Origin: Novosphingobium kaempferiae | GTDB taxonomy: Bacteria > Pseudomonadota > Alphaproteobacteria > Sphingomonadales > Sphingomonadaceae | Assembly: GCF_021227995.1 (NCBI RefSeq) | Contig: NZ_CP089301.1 | Coordinates: forward strand, 1,364,001-1,428,000 | Direction: 5' to 3' | Length of the DNA: 64,000 bases | In this document: in pieces, positions 20,302 to 27,876 of the stretch | How positions within the stretch are numbered: the stretch's first letter is position 1 | Layout of the letters: each line of letters opens with the position of its first letter | Made by a program: the position numbers and the translations under genes | The notes under the pieces: model-generated | Seen by the model: only the letters and a program-made list of their open reading frames with translations | Told to the model about the DNA's origin: nothing | Databases searched by the model: none

Positions 20302-21315
20302 TCACGGCGCCTGACCGATGACCCGCCCCGCCATGCCGCGCCCGTCGCCCTGTGCCGAGAACACGATCCCGAACACCTTCGCTCCCGGCCCGTAGAAGTC
20401 GCCCGCGAACGTGCCGCTGTACCTGCCGTCGATCGAACGCACGGTGCCGGTGAGGCGGGTATTATGATCGGGTCGGTAATCGCCCTGCAGCAGGAAATCC
20501 TGCCCGTCGATCGTCCACTGCGCCATCAGCGTCCGCGCCGCGTAGTCGATCGAAAGGGTCGTCGTGGCGCTGCCCGAGGGCTGGCTGGGCACCTCCGGGC
20601 GCGCCATGTTGTAGACGACGGTGGCGGTGATCGCGCTCGATCCCGTCCGCCGCAGTTCGCCCGGCAACGTCTGCCCACCGACCTGCGCATAGCGCCTGAT
20701 CCCGGTGCAGGTCACCGGCTCGCCCGGGGGATACGTGCAGGGCGGGCGCACTTCGAGGTCGATGGTGGCGAAGGCGCTGCCTTTTATGCCCACCCAGCGC
20801 AGCACGCGCATGTCGCCGTCGACATTGTGGACCGATTCCATGTAGCTCCACGATGGCGGCCGTTCCTCCACCGTGCCCGGGAACGTCTGGAAATATCCGT
20901 CCACCCGCGCCGAACCCACCTTCTCCTTGGGATCCCAGGTGAATATCCCCGCGCCCGGGCTGTCGAGCAGCCGCGACGATGCCGCCTTGTACTTGTAGTA
21001 GGGCCCCGGCGCGACCGAGGTGACGTCATAGACTTCGGTGTAGGTCACTTCGGCAACCGGCGACTGCCCGAACAGATCCTTCGAGAAATCGGTGATCGAC
21101 GCATAGGAGGCCGAAGGCGTCGGCGTGGGTGACGGACTGGGTGTCGGCGCAGCGCTCGGCACCGGAGTCGGCGTCGGTGTTGCGCCACCACCCGAATCCC
21201 CGCCGCCGCAGCCCGCAACGAACAGCATCGCCGCCGCCGATCCCAGCATCGCGCGCAGTCGCCGGCGCGGGCGCGGGCGCCCGCGCCCGGTCAAAGTTCC
21301 CGTAGTTTTCAGCAT
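20302..21315 (-). CDS. Lipoprotein with TbpB-like C-terminal barrel
   Basis: The 337-residue protein starts with a long basic n-region and a lipoprotein signal (AMLFVAGCGGG, lipobox VAGC). A Pro/Thr/Ser linker with TPTPTP repeats (about 45-68) probably spans the envelope. The C-terminal 70 residues (DGRYSGTFAGDFYGPGAKVFG, ending GRVIGQAP) match the small beta-barrel of transferrin-binding protein B and related sphingomonad surface lipoproteins. It may be a surface-exposed partner of a TonB receptor or a Slam-type client; no receptor gene is adjacent. The domain match is by pattern, function inferred. Confidence 0.75.
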   Translation of the reverse strand: MLKTTGTLTGRGRPRPRRRLRAMLGSAAAMLFVAGCGGGDSGGGATPTPTPVPSAAPTPSPSPTPTPSASYASITDFSKDLFGQSPVAEVTYTEVYDVTSVAPGPYYKYKAASSRLLDSPGAGIFTWDPKEKVGSARVDGYFQTFPGTVEERPPSWSYMESVHNVDGDMRVLRWVGIKGSAFATIDLEVRPPCTYPPGEPVTCTGIRRYAQVGGQTLPGELRRTGSSAITATVVYNMARPEVPSQPSGSATTTLSIDYAARTLMAQWTIDGQDFLLQGDYRPDHNTRLTGTVRSIDGRYSGTFAGDFYGPGAKVFGIVFSAQGDGRGMAGRVIGQAP

Positions 21316-21443
21316 TGCCCCCGCATTCCTGAATTTTGCCCCAAGTCATCCGTCATACGACAGACATGCGGGACTACAAGAATGTGCAGGCGCGTGAACG
21401 GCTTACCTGTGGATTGCCGGGATTGATCGGCAGCCTCGGGCGC

Positions 21444-21896
21444 TCAGAAATGAATGTCGACGTAGTCCGTCAGGCCATCGCACCATTCGAACTCGCGCAG
21501 GCGGTAGTACCGGCGGTTCTGGGTGATCGCGAAGTGCCAGGTCTTGCTCTTGTCGCACTTGCGGCCCGCGTCGGGCGTGTCGGTGATGGCGATGCGGCCC
21601 TCGAACGTGAAGTAGTCCGCACCGATCTCGGTGATCGTGCCGTCGAGAAACAGCCGCCCCGGCCCGCCCGCCTCGGCCTGCGCCCCGCGCAGCCGCCACA
21701 CCTTGCCCTCGCGCCGCACCACGGCGGTGCCGCGCGTGTTCCAGTCGATCCACTGGAGCGTCAGCCCCTTGTTCGCCGCCAGCCGCTGCGCGGCCTTGGC
21801 GCTCAGCACGCGGGTGGGCTCCGGCGCGACTTGCGCTGAACTTGGCGCGGCGAGCGGGAGGAGCAGGGCGGCGAGGGTGAGGGAGCGGATGCGCAT
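21444..21896 (-). CDS. Exported protein of unknown function
   Basis: The 150-residue form starts at the ATG at 21896 with signal peptide MRIRSLTLAALLLPLAAPSSAQ. The frame is open to 21953 but that adds 19 residues before the signal. The mature part has WIDWNTRGTAVVRREGKVWRL, GTITEIGADYFTFEGRIAI and two cysteines (RKCDKSKTW, FEWCDGL) that could pair. It resembles small periplasmic proteins of sphingomonads without assigned function. It stands alone, with 127 bases to the next gene on each side or less. Confidence 0.7.
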   Translation of the reverse strand: MRIRSLTLAALLLPLAAPSSAQVAPEPTRVLSAKAAQRLAANKGLTLQWIDWNTRGTAVVRREGKVWRLRGAQAEAGGPGRLFLDGTITEIGADYFTFEGRIAITDTPDAGRKCDKSKTWHFAITQNRRYYRLREFEWCDGLTDYVDIHF

Positions 21897-21981
21897 GGGG
21901 CTACGGTATGGCACGCTGCGAGCGGATGGAAGGGTAAGACGACGGCTCATCACGGCCCGGAGGGTTCAATGAGCCCAAGCT

Positions 21982-22368
21982 TCAGACTTTCGAGAATACC
22001 TCGACCGATGTCATCTCCACTTGGCAGGCGTACTCGCGCAAATGACCATACCCGTTGCTATCGCGGCTCAACCGGCCTTTCCCCTTAACCCAGTAGGTTC
22101 CCTCGCTCTCGAACCGATCAGAACCAGTGATATGGGTAATGTCTTCGCTTGCGGCGTGACTGAATACGAGCCAACAGCCCTTTCCATTCGCTGGACAGAC
22201 TGAACCATTGCTGCTCGCTCGGGGCGAGCACAGATCAATCGAGCTGGTTTCAAATGAAAACCGGAAAGGGGCGGCGATGGCTGATGATGTCGGCTCGCCC
22301 TTCTCGCCGCTACTGCACCCGAATAGGGCGCAACCCAACAATACGCAGAGCGGTAAAAGATTCCTCAT
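21982..22368 (-). CDS. Small lipoprotein, atypical base composition
   Basis: The 128-residue protein has the lipoprotein signal MRNLLPLCVLLGCALFGCSS, lipobox LFGC. Four further cysteines (DLCSPR, SVCPANGKGC, YACQV) suggest disulfides. No domain is recognised. Its GC content and codon use are lower than those of its neighbours, which suggests it was acquired recently. It has no partner genes in an obvious operon. Confidence 0.65.
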   Translation of the reverse strand: MRNLLPLCVLLGCALFGCSSGEKGEPTSSAIAAPFRFSFETSSIDLCSPRASSNGSVCPANGKGCWLVFSHAASEDITHITGSDRFESEGTYWVKGKGRLSRDSNGYGHLREYACQVEMTSVEVFSKV

Positions 22369-22487
22369 ACGTGGAAGATGCCCCCATAGCTGAACCTCGG
22401 CAATGGAGGCTGATTCCGGACAGTCCGAAGTTTCGTGCGCGCCGAGAAGCGCAGGCCAAAATTCCTCCTCGATGCCGGAACCAATGG

Positions 22488-22904
22488 CTAACCCTCTGCC
22501 TCAGCCACCCAGCCCCGCAGCTTCTCGCCCAGCCATGGGGGCATATACGCAGGCAGCGCATCGGGCGCGAAGAACGCCGCTTCCACGATCTCGCGCCCGT
22601 CGATGCGCGGCTCGCCGCCGGTTCGGCCCACCACGATGCGCACGTTGTTGGTACTGCCGTGCAAGTCTTCGGCGCTGATCGCCAGCAGCCGCGCTCCGGC
22701 TAGCGCGCAGCCGGTTTCCTCGCGCAGTTCGCGGCGGGCGGCCTCCACCGGATCCTCGTGCGCCTTGAAGCCGCCGCCGGGTGGCATCCACTTGTCCGAG
22801 CCGTAGGAGTGCCGGACCAGCAGCACCCGCCCCGCCTCGTCGAGCGCGATCACGCGCACGCCGTGGACCGGCGGCTTCCACAAGCGCCAGACCTGCCGCC
22901 GCAT
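22488..22904 (-). CDS. Nudix hydrolase
   Basis: The 138-residue protein has a complete Nudix box, GGGFKAHEDPVEAARRELRE followed by ETGCAL, matching GX5EX7REUXEEXGU. VHGVRVIALDEAGRVLLVRH is the first strand. The start is the ATG at 22904; the frame is open far upstream, but that part overlaps the 6-phosphogluconolactonase gene. The distance from the pgl stop (50 bases) suggests one transcript. The substrate is probably a nucleotide or nucleotide sugar and cannot be named from sequence. Confidence 0.85.
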   Translation of the reverse strand: MRRQVWRLWKPPVHGVRVIALDEAGRVLLVRHSYGSDKWMPPGGGFKAHEDPVEAARRELREETGCALAGARLLAISAEDLHGSTNNVRIVVGRTGGEPRIDGREIVEAAFFAPDALPAYMPPWLGEKLRGWVAEAEG

Positions 22905-22954
22905 CGCGTGGGCGAGCCGGTACAGCGCCCGGTGCAGCGGGGCAGGAAGCAGGG

Positions 22955-23572
22955 TCAGCAGAAGCAGGTCACTTTCGCGCGAGTCGCGCGCAGCAGGCGG
23001 GCGACGGGCAGGTCGTGCTCGCCACGCACAGCAGCGTCGAACACCGCGCGCTTGTCGGCGCCGCGGATGACGAAGACGATTTCGTCGCTGTCGAGCAGCA
23101 CCGGGATGGTCAGGCTCAGGCGGTCGAACGGGGCCTCGGGCGGCAGCGGGTCGGGCGTCAGGCGACGGACGGCAAGCGCGTCGTCCACCTGCGGGTCGGT
23201 GTTGGGGAACAGCGAGGCGATGTGCCCGTCGCCGCCCATGCCGAGCCATGCGATGGCGAAGTGCGGCGGCGCGGCGTCCTCGGCCAGCGGCACGATGCGC
23301 GCGCCCACCGGCTCCAGCCGCGCGCGGATCTTGCCGACGTTGCTGGCGGGGTGATCCTCCGCGACGATGCGGTCGTCGCCCGGCCACACCGCGATGCGCG
23401 GCCAAGGCAGGTCTTCGGCGGCGAGCCGCTCGAAGATCGGGAACGGAGTGGAGCCGCCAGGTACGGTGACGGCGATGTCGGGCGAAACCGCCAGCGCGGC
23501 GCGCAGGCGCCCGGCGAACCAGGCGGCGATGGCGGCGTCATCCGCGCCTTCGATCATGTCGACGTTGAGCAT
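22955..23572 (-). CDS. pgl: 6-phosphogluconolactonase
   Basis: The 205-residue protein belongs to the glucosamine-6-phosphate isomerase/6-phosphogluconolactonase family. It shows VPGGSTPFPIFERLA (phosphate loop), WPGDDRIVAEDHPASN (the WGDER-type motif) and LGMGGDGHIASLFP. It hydrolyses 6-phosphogluconolactone in the pentose-phosphate and Entner-Doudoroff routes, central in sphingomonads. It is shorter than the E. coli-type proteins but usual for the DevB class. No zwf or edd is next to it here. Confidence 0.9.
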   Translation of the reverse strand: MLNVDMIEGADDAAIAAWFAGRLRAALAVSPDIAVTVPGGSTPFPIFERLAAEDLPWPRIAVWPGDDRIVAEDHPASNVGKIRARLEPVGARIVPLAEDAAPPHFAIAWLGMGGDGHIASLFPNTDPQVDDALAVRRLTPDPLPPEAPFDRLSLTIPVLLDSDEIVFVIRGADKRAVFDAAVRGEHDLPVARLLRATRAKVTCFC

Positions 23573-23614
23573 GGGAGCGCCCTAGCACTCCGGTGTATCG
23601 CTGTCCCCCACTTC

Positions 23615-23697
23615 GTCATTGCGAGGCGGTGAAACCGGCGAAGCAATCCACGCGGTTTACGCTCGTTGGATTGCTTCGCTCTCGCTCGCAATGACGA
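23615..23697. repeat. Palindromic repeat, diverged copy of the 12896 element
   Basis: CGTCATTGCGAG at the left end pairs with CTCGCAATGACG at the right end. Inner arms GCGAAGCAATCCA and TGGATTGCTTCGC also pair. It shares these blocks with the element at 12896-12970 but has an interrupted arm. It lies between dps and pgl, upstream of pgl on the minus strand. Confidence 0.85.
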
Positions 23698-23709
23698 CTT
23701 GCTGGGCTA

Positions 23710-24168
23710 TTAAGCGATGATCTCGCGCAGGAACCAGGCGCGCTGTTCGGCCTGGTCGGTCCAGTCGTCGATGATGCCGTCGGTGGCGTTGTCGCCGGCT
23801 TCGCCCGCCAGTTCCTTGGTCGCCTTGAGCGTGGCGACGTAGGCAGTGTTGTCGTTGAACAGTTCCTTCACCATCGTCATCGCGTCGAGGCTGGTGTCGT
23901 CCTCGTCCTTGATCGAGGTCTTGGCCGAGATCGCACCGATCGAGGTCAGCGTCTTGCCGCCCAGCTTGCGCACGCGCTCTGCAATCAGGTCGGTCAGGGC
24001 GAAGACTTCGGTCGCCTGCGCGTCGAACAGCAGGTGCAGGTCGTGGAACTGCGGGCCCTTGACGTGCCAATGGAAGTTCTTGGTCTTCACGTAGAGCGCG
24101 AAGGTGTCGGCCAGCAGCCCGTTGAGGCTGTCGATCAGCGCGGCCTGCGAGTTGTCCTTGGAAGTCAT
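23710..24168 (-). CDS. dps: Dps-family DNA-binding ferritin-like protein
   Basis: The 152-residue protein has the Dps dimer-interface ferroxidase residues: NFHWHVKGPQFHDLHLLFDA followed by QATEVFALTDLIAERV, giving His, His, Asp and Glu ligands. It forms a dodecamer that oxidises Fe(II) with hydrogen peroxide and stores iron, protecting DNA in stationary phase and oxidative stress. The N terminus is short with one Lys (MTSKDNSQAA), so DNA binding may be weak. The start ATG at 24168 has GGGACTCCCGCA just upstream with a weak AGGGA site. Confidence 0.95.
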   Translation of the reverse strand: MTSKDNSQAALIDSLNGLLADTFALYVKTKNFHWHVKGPQFHDLHLLFDAQATEVFALTDLIAERVRKLGGKTLTSIGAISAKTSIKDEDDTSLDAMTMVKELFNDNTAYVATLKATKELAGEAGDNATDGIIDDWTDQAEQRAWFLREIIA

Positions 24169-24265
24169 TGCGGGAGTCCCTCTTCTCTGGCGGTTTGTCG
24201 TGTTGTGAACAGAACTACGGGCTCAGAACGCAGATGGGAAGCGCCGGTTCTATTGCAAAATGCGA

Positions 24266-24823
24266 TCAGAGAATTGCGAATTGCCTCAGGAACATCGTGA
24301 TCGCGACGAGGAGGAGCATGGCCCCCGCGATCCGCCGCGTCCAGCGCGCCGCCGCGGTGCCGAGCACCTGCGGGCAAGCCCATGCGAAAGCGACGAGAAT
24401 CGCGCCGGCCAGCGCTCCGGCAGCGCCTGCGGGCCAGGGTCCGGCAAGGCCGACGCCCATCCCGAAGACGAGGAAGCGCACGTCATCCGTAACCTGATGC
24501 CCGAGCAGCACCAGTGCCAGCGCGCCGAGCGAATTGGTCGGCTCGCGCGGGGTTCTTCGGGACACCACCACCAGCGACTCGAGCCCCGCCATGCCGAGCG
24601 CGATGGCGGCGAAGATCGTCCGCGCCGGCGGCGGCAGTTGCCCGAGCATCCACTTCGCCACCCACGCCGCAAACGCAGCGGTCAGAATGCTGCTCAGGAC
24701 GGCGACGATCAGCACTGCCGGTCGGCGTCCCTGCACCATCGCGAGGCCCGCGACGGTGAGCTGATCGCGCGCGCCGATCCCGGCGAGCAGCACGGCGATG
24801 AAAGTGAGGTAGAAAGCGGGCAT
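24266..24823 (-). CDS. Integral membrane protein, possible divergent GDT1/UPF0016-like transporter
   Basis: The 185-residue protein has about six hydrophobic segments with internal similarity between halves (YLTFIAVLLAGIGARDQLT and ARTIFAAIALGMAGLESL). GDT1/TMEM165 proteins have two E-x-G-D-K/R-T/S motifs; here the first may be reduced to GIGARDQLT and the second is lost. It could be a cation/proton exchanger or an unrelated small membrane protein. It lies between dps and the phosphomannomutase gene on the same strand. Confidence 0.6.
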   Translation of the reverse strand: MPAFYLTFIAVLLAGIGARDQLTVAGLAMVQGRRPAVLIVAVLSSILTAAFAAWVAKWMLGQLPPPARTIFAAIALGMAGLESLVVVSRRTPREPTNSLGALALVLLGHQVTDDVRFLVFGMGVGLAGPWPAGAAGALAGAILVAFAWACPQVLGTAAARWTRRIAGAMLLLVAITMFLRQFAIL

Positions 24824-24896
24824 CAGGTGTCCTTCATGCCCGCTCGATATCGTCCAGGTAAGCCTCTGTACGCCCTAGGTGCCGTTCAGTACCGCC

Positions 24897-25649
24897 TTAT
24901 CCGGCCTTCTGGCAGGCGACGATGGCGGTGATGACATTGGCGGTATCGGCCGGATCGCGCACACAGACGGTGTCGAGCCCCATGGCTTTCGCCGGGTAGT
25001 CGTTGCCGCCCGGGAAGATGGCGTCGCCAATGAAAAGCATGTCCGCCTCGGCCACGCCGCTGCGCTCCGAAAGCCGCTTCAGACCCCAGGCCTTGTCGAC
25101 TCCGGGCTGCGTCACGTCCACCGAAGTGGCCCCGCCGAGGTTGATGGAAACGCCGGGAAGCCGCTTCACGAGGTCGGCCTGGATGACCTTGCGCTTGGCG
25201 AAGTCCGGATCCCAGTGCTCCTTGGCCTCCAGCGGCGCCTGCTGGCCAAGCGCCGAGAACGTGATCTGGCTGCCGCGATCCTCGATCCGTTCACCCCAGG
25301 TTTCCTCGGGCGTGAAGCCGGTAGCGGCGAGCGAGGCGTCGAAAGCCTCCAGAATCTCGCGCTTCTGCTCGTCGGTGAACAGTTCGGCGTAGACCGCTTC
25401 CCATGCACCGCCCCGGTTCAGATAGAGCTTGGCGCCGCTGGTGGGCATCATCCACAGGCGCGACACGTCGGCATGGGCGGGCAGGCGGCTCGCCACCTGC
25501 TTTTCGAACTGCGGCCAGTCCCCGCCCGAGATCACCGCGACTTGCGCGACGGTGAGCAGTTGAGCCAGCAATTCCGCCATTTCTTCGGTCAGCGGCTGCT
25601 TGCTCAGTGCCAGCGTACCGTCGAGATCGAACGCGACAATCTTCTTCAT
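24897..25649 (-). CDS. HAD-IIB phosphatase fold protein, eukaryote-type phosphomannomutase
   Basis: The 250-residue protein begins MKKIVAFDLDGTLALSKQPL, with the HAD nucleophile and acid Asp pair in DLDGT. VAVISGGDWPQFEKQV, SGAKLYLNRGG and the C-terminal GDAIFPGGNDYPAKAMG match eukaryotic PMM1/PMM2 (G-D-x-x-x-P-G-G-N-D) rather than the usual bacterial alpha-D-phosphohexomutase. It would turn mannose-6-phosphate into mannose-1-phosphate, feeding manC just upstream on the same strand. The start at 25649 is chosen because the domain starts there; a longer frame overlaps manC. A plain sugar phosphatase is the alternative. Confidence 0.8.
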   Translation of the reverse strand: MKKIVAFDLDGTLALSKQPLTEEMAELLAQLLTVAQVAVISGGDWPQFEKQVASRLPAHADVSRLWMMPTSGAKLYLNRGGAWEAVYAELFTDEQKREILEAFDASLAATGFTPEETWGERIEDRGSQITFSALGQQAPLEAKEHWDPDFAKRKVIQADLVKRLPGVSINLGGATSVDVTQPGVDKAWGLKRLSERSGVAEADMLFIGDAIFPGGNDYPAKAMGLDTVCVRDPADTANVITAIVACQKAG

Positions 25650-25755
25650 TCCATGTCCTTCGAATGCCTGGCGGAGGTGTGGCCGATCAATTCGACCCGA
25701 TGATGACGGGCGACCTACAGAAATCTCGCGACGCGGCCAAGTACCGCGATAAGCG

Positions 25756-26799
25756 TCACTGGTTCTTCGCGCCGGAGAGGCTGCCAACCTTTTGTACCCC
25801 GGCGATGGTGGTGATCATGATGTCGTCGCCGTCGACGACAACCACGACATCCTCCAGCCCGATCACCGAGACCCGCGGCCCGTCGCTGTCGACGAGGACA
25901 TTGCGGCAGTCGACCATCTCGACTTCGCCCGAACCACGCACCGAATTGCCCTGCTCGTCGCGGTGGAGCGCTTCGTGCAGCGCCTGCCAGTTGCCGATGT
26001 CGGACCAGTCCATGTCGGCAGGCACCATCGCCGCGCGCTGCGTGTTCTCCATCACCGCGTAGTCGACCGAGACGCTCGGCACCTCGGCGAAAGTCGCCGC
26101 GTCGGGATGGAAGCGCTGGCCGTCCACCGTGCCCTTCGCCACCGCCTCGGCGACGCCCGCAGCGACTTCGGGACGGTGCGCCGACAGTTCGGCGAGGAAA
26201 TCCTTCACGCGGAACGCGAAGATGCCGCCGTTCCAGGCATAGATGCCCTCGGCCAGAAACGCCTTGGCGCGCTCGAGGTCCGGCTTCTCGACGAACTGCG
26301 CGGTGCGGAAGCCCGTCGCGTCGATCGCCTCACCACGCTTGAGATAGCCGAAGCCGGTCTCGGGCCGCGTCGCCTCGATGCCGAAGGAGACCAGCCAGCC
26401 CTGCTCCGCCAGATCGGCGGCAGCACAGGCGGCGACGGCGAAAGCCTCGGCATTGCCGATGTGGTGGTCGCTCGGGCAGACGAGCATCACCGCATCCTCG
26501 GGCAGGCGGCAGGCGGCGAGCGCGATGGCGGCGGCGGTGTTGCGCGCCGAGGGCTCGACGATGACCTGCGCCCCCGCGACCGCGCCAAGCTGCGCCTCGA
26601 CGTGGGCGAGGTGCTTGTGCCCCGTCACCACCACCGGCGGCGCGAAGCCGCCCTCGGTCGGGCAGCGCCCCAGCGCCGCCTCGAACAGCGTGCTGTCGCC
26701 GACCAGCGGCAGGAACGGCTTGGGCATCGCCGCGCGGCTGCGCGGCCAGAGGCGCGTGCCGCTGCCTCCGCAGAGGATCACCGGTACGATCGTGGGCAT
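25756..26799 (-). CDS. manC: Mannose-1-phosphate guanylyltransferase (GDP-mannose pyrophosphorylase)
   Basis: The 347-residue nucleotidyltransferase has the signature LCGGSGTRLWPRSR and AMPKPFLPLVG, then EPSARNTAAAIALAA, FVEKPD and YAWNGGIFAF. It makes GDP-mannose from mannose-1-phosphate and GTP. It lacks the C-terminal phosphomannose isomerase domain of AlgA/XanB, so that step is coded elsewhere. Start ATG at 26799; the extra 25 residues upstream are not family-like. With pmm downstream and gmd/fcl in the polysaccharide locus it completes GDP-fucose supply. A TTGC..GCAGCAA dyad lies about 55 bases upstream. Confidence 0.95.
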   Translation of the reverse strand: MPTIVPVILCGGSGTRLWPRSRAAMPKPFLPLVGDSTLFEAALGRCPTEGGFAPPVVVTGHKHLAHVEAQLGAVAGAQVIVEPSARNTAAAIALAACRLPEDAVMLVCPSDHHIGNAEAFAVAACAAADLAEQGWLVSFGIEATRPETGFGYLKRGEAIDATGFRTAQFVEKPDLERAKAFLAEGIYAWNGGIFAFRVKDFLAELSAHRPEVAAGVAEAVAKGTVDGQRFHPDAATFAEVPSVSVDYAVMENTQRAAMVPADMDWSDIGNWQALHEALHRDEQGNSVRGSGEVEMVDCRNVLVDSDGPRVSVIGLEDVVVVVDGDDIMITTIAGVQKVGSLSGAKNQ

Positions 26800-26854
26800 G
26801 AAGATCTTTCGCTGGTCGAGTGCGGCGAGAACGGAATCCCGTAATAGACGCTGC

Positions 26855-26868
26855 TTGCTGCGTTGCAA
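26855..26868 (-). promoter_or_regulatory. Putative dyad site upstream of manC
   Basis: On the minus strand the sequence reads TTGCAACGCAGCAA, which differs by two bases from TTGCATTGCAGCAA found before gmd and the ulosonate genes. It lies 56 bases before the manC ATG, within a plausible promoter region. The regulator is unknown. Confidence 0.4.
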
Positions 26869-27039
26869 TACCAATGCGGCTTTCGCGAACTACCTGCACC
26901 GTAACGGAGCCATTTTGCGAAGGAACACTGCGACGCGCCGTTCGTTGAGCCCTTCGCAATTGCGACAGGGCGCGCGCCGGGATCATACCGTCGCCCTGAT
27001 ATTGCGGGTGGACACAAGCAGATGCAGGACTGATCAGCG

Positions 27040-27876
27040 ATGACGATTTCGAGCGACGGCACTCAGCCGGGCGGCCAGAGGGGCACCGACACGCCCGCAC
27101 CGTCCCCACTGGGATCACCTCCGGCGCTCGGGGTCGACATGCGCAGCGCCGTGTTCCTCGATTTCGATGGCACGCTGGTCGATATCGCCGAGCATCCCGA
27201 CGACGTGATCGTGCCCGCGCGCCTCCCCGAACTGATCGCCGCGCTGTCCGAGGCCCTCGACGGCCGCCTCGCCGTGGTGACGGGTCGCTCGATCGCGGCG
27301 CTGGAGGCCCTGCTGGGACCGCTCCAGGTCGCCGTGGCCGGATCGCATGGCGGCGAGTTCCGCCCATCCGCGCACGCTCCGGTCCAACCGCTCGCCGAGC
27401 CGCTGCCTGACGCGATCGTCGCCGAACTGCGCCATTTTTCCGAGGCCAACGGCGGCCTGCTGGTCGAGCCCAAGCCGTTCAGCGTCGCCGTCCATTACCG
27501 CCGCCATCCCGAGGCGCTGGAGGGGCTGCTGACATGCGCCGAAAGCCTCGCCTCGACTTTCGGGCTCGGCATGAAGCACGGCAAGCAGGTGATCGAACTG
27601 GCGATGCCGGGCTCCGACAAGGGCAGCGCCGTCGCCCGCTTCATGGGCCTGCCCGCCTTCGCCGGAGCGACGCCGCTGTTCTTCGGCGACGACGTGACCG
27701 ATGAGGACGCCTTCCACGCGGTCAGGGACTTCGACGGCCACGGCGTACTGGTCGGGCCGCTGCGCCCGACCGCCGCGTCCTACCGCCTGCCCGACGTGAC
27801 CGCCGTCCACGCATGGCTGGAAGCCGGGCTCGACGCCGCCCTCCAATCCGCCCTCCAAGGGGAGACCCGCGCATGA
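27040..27876 (+). CDS. otsB: Trehalose-6-phosphate phosphatase
   Basis: The 278-residue HAD-IIB protein has FLDFDGTLVDIAEHPDDV (catalytic Asp pair), VVTGRSIAALEALLG, AGSHGGEFR, HGKQVIELAMPGSDKGSAV and FFGDDVTDEDAF, all diagnostic of OtsB. It dephosphorylates trehalose-6-phosphate. The first 30 residues (Gly/Thr/Pro-rich) are not conserved, so the start could be the ATG at codon 34 (MRSAVFLDFDGT), but no closer strong ribosome site is seen. Its stop overlaps the next start as ATGA. Confidence 0.96.
   Translation: MTISSDGTQPGGQRGTDTPAPSPLGSPPALGVDMRSAVFLDFDGTLVDIAEHPDDVIVPARLPELIAALSEALDGRLAVVTGRSIAALEALLGPLQVAVAGSHGGEFRPSAHAPVQPLAEPLPDAIVAELRHFSEANGGLLVEPKPFSVAVHYRRHPEALEGLLTCAESLASTFGLGMKHGKQVIELAMPGSDKGSAVARFMGLPAFAGATPLFFGDDVTDEDAFHAVRDFDGHGVLVGPLRPTAASYRLPDVTAVHAWLEAGLDAALQSALQGETRA

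Noticed and set aside
22905-23405. N-terminal extension of the Nudix gene at 22488
   Set aside because: The frame is open, but it overlaps the 6-phosphogluconolactonase gene antiparallel to its codon pattern and gives an Arg/Ala-rich shadow; the Nudix domain begins just after the ATG at 22904.
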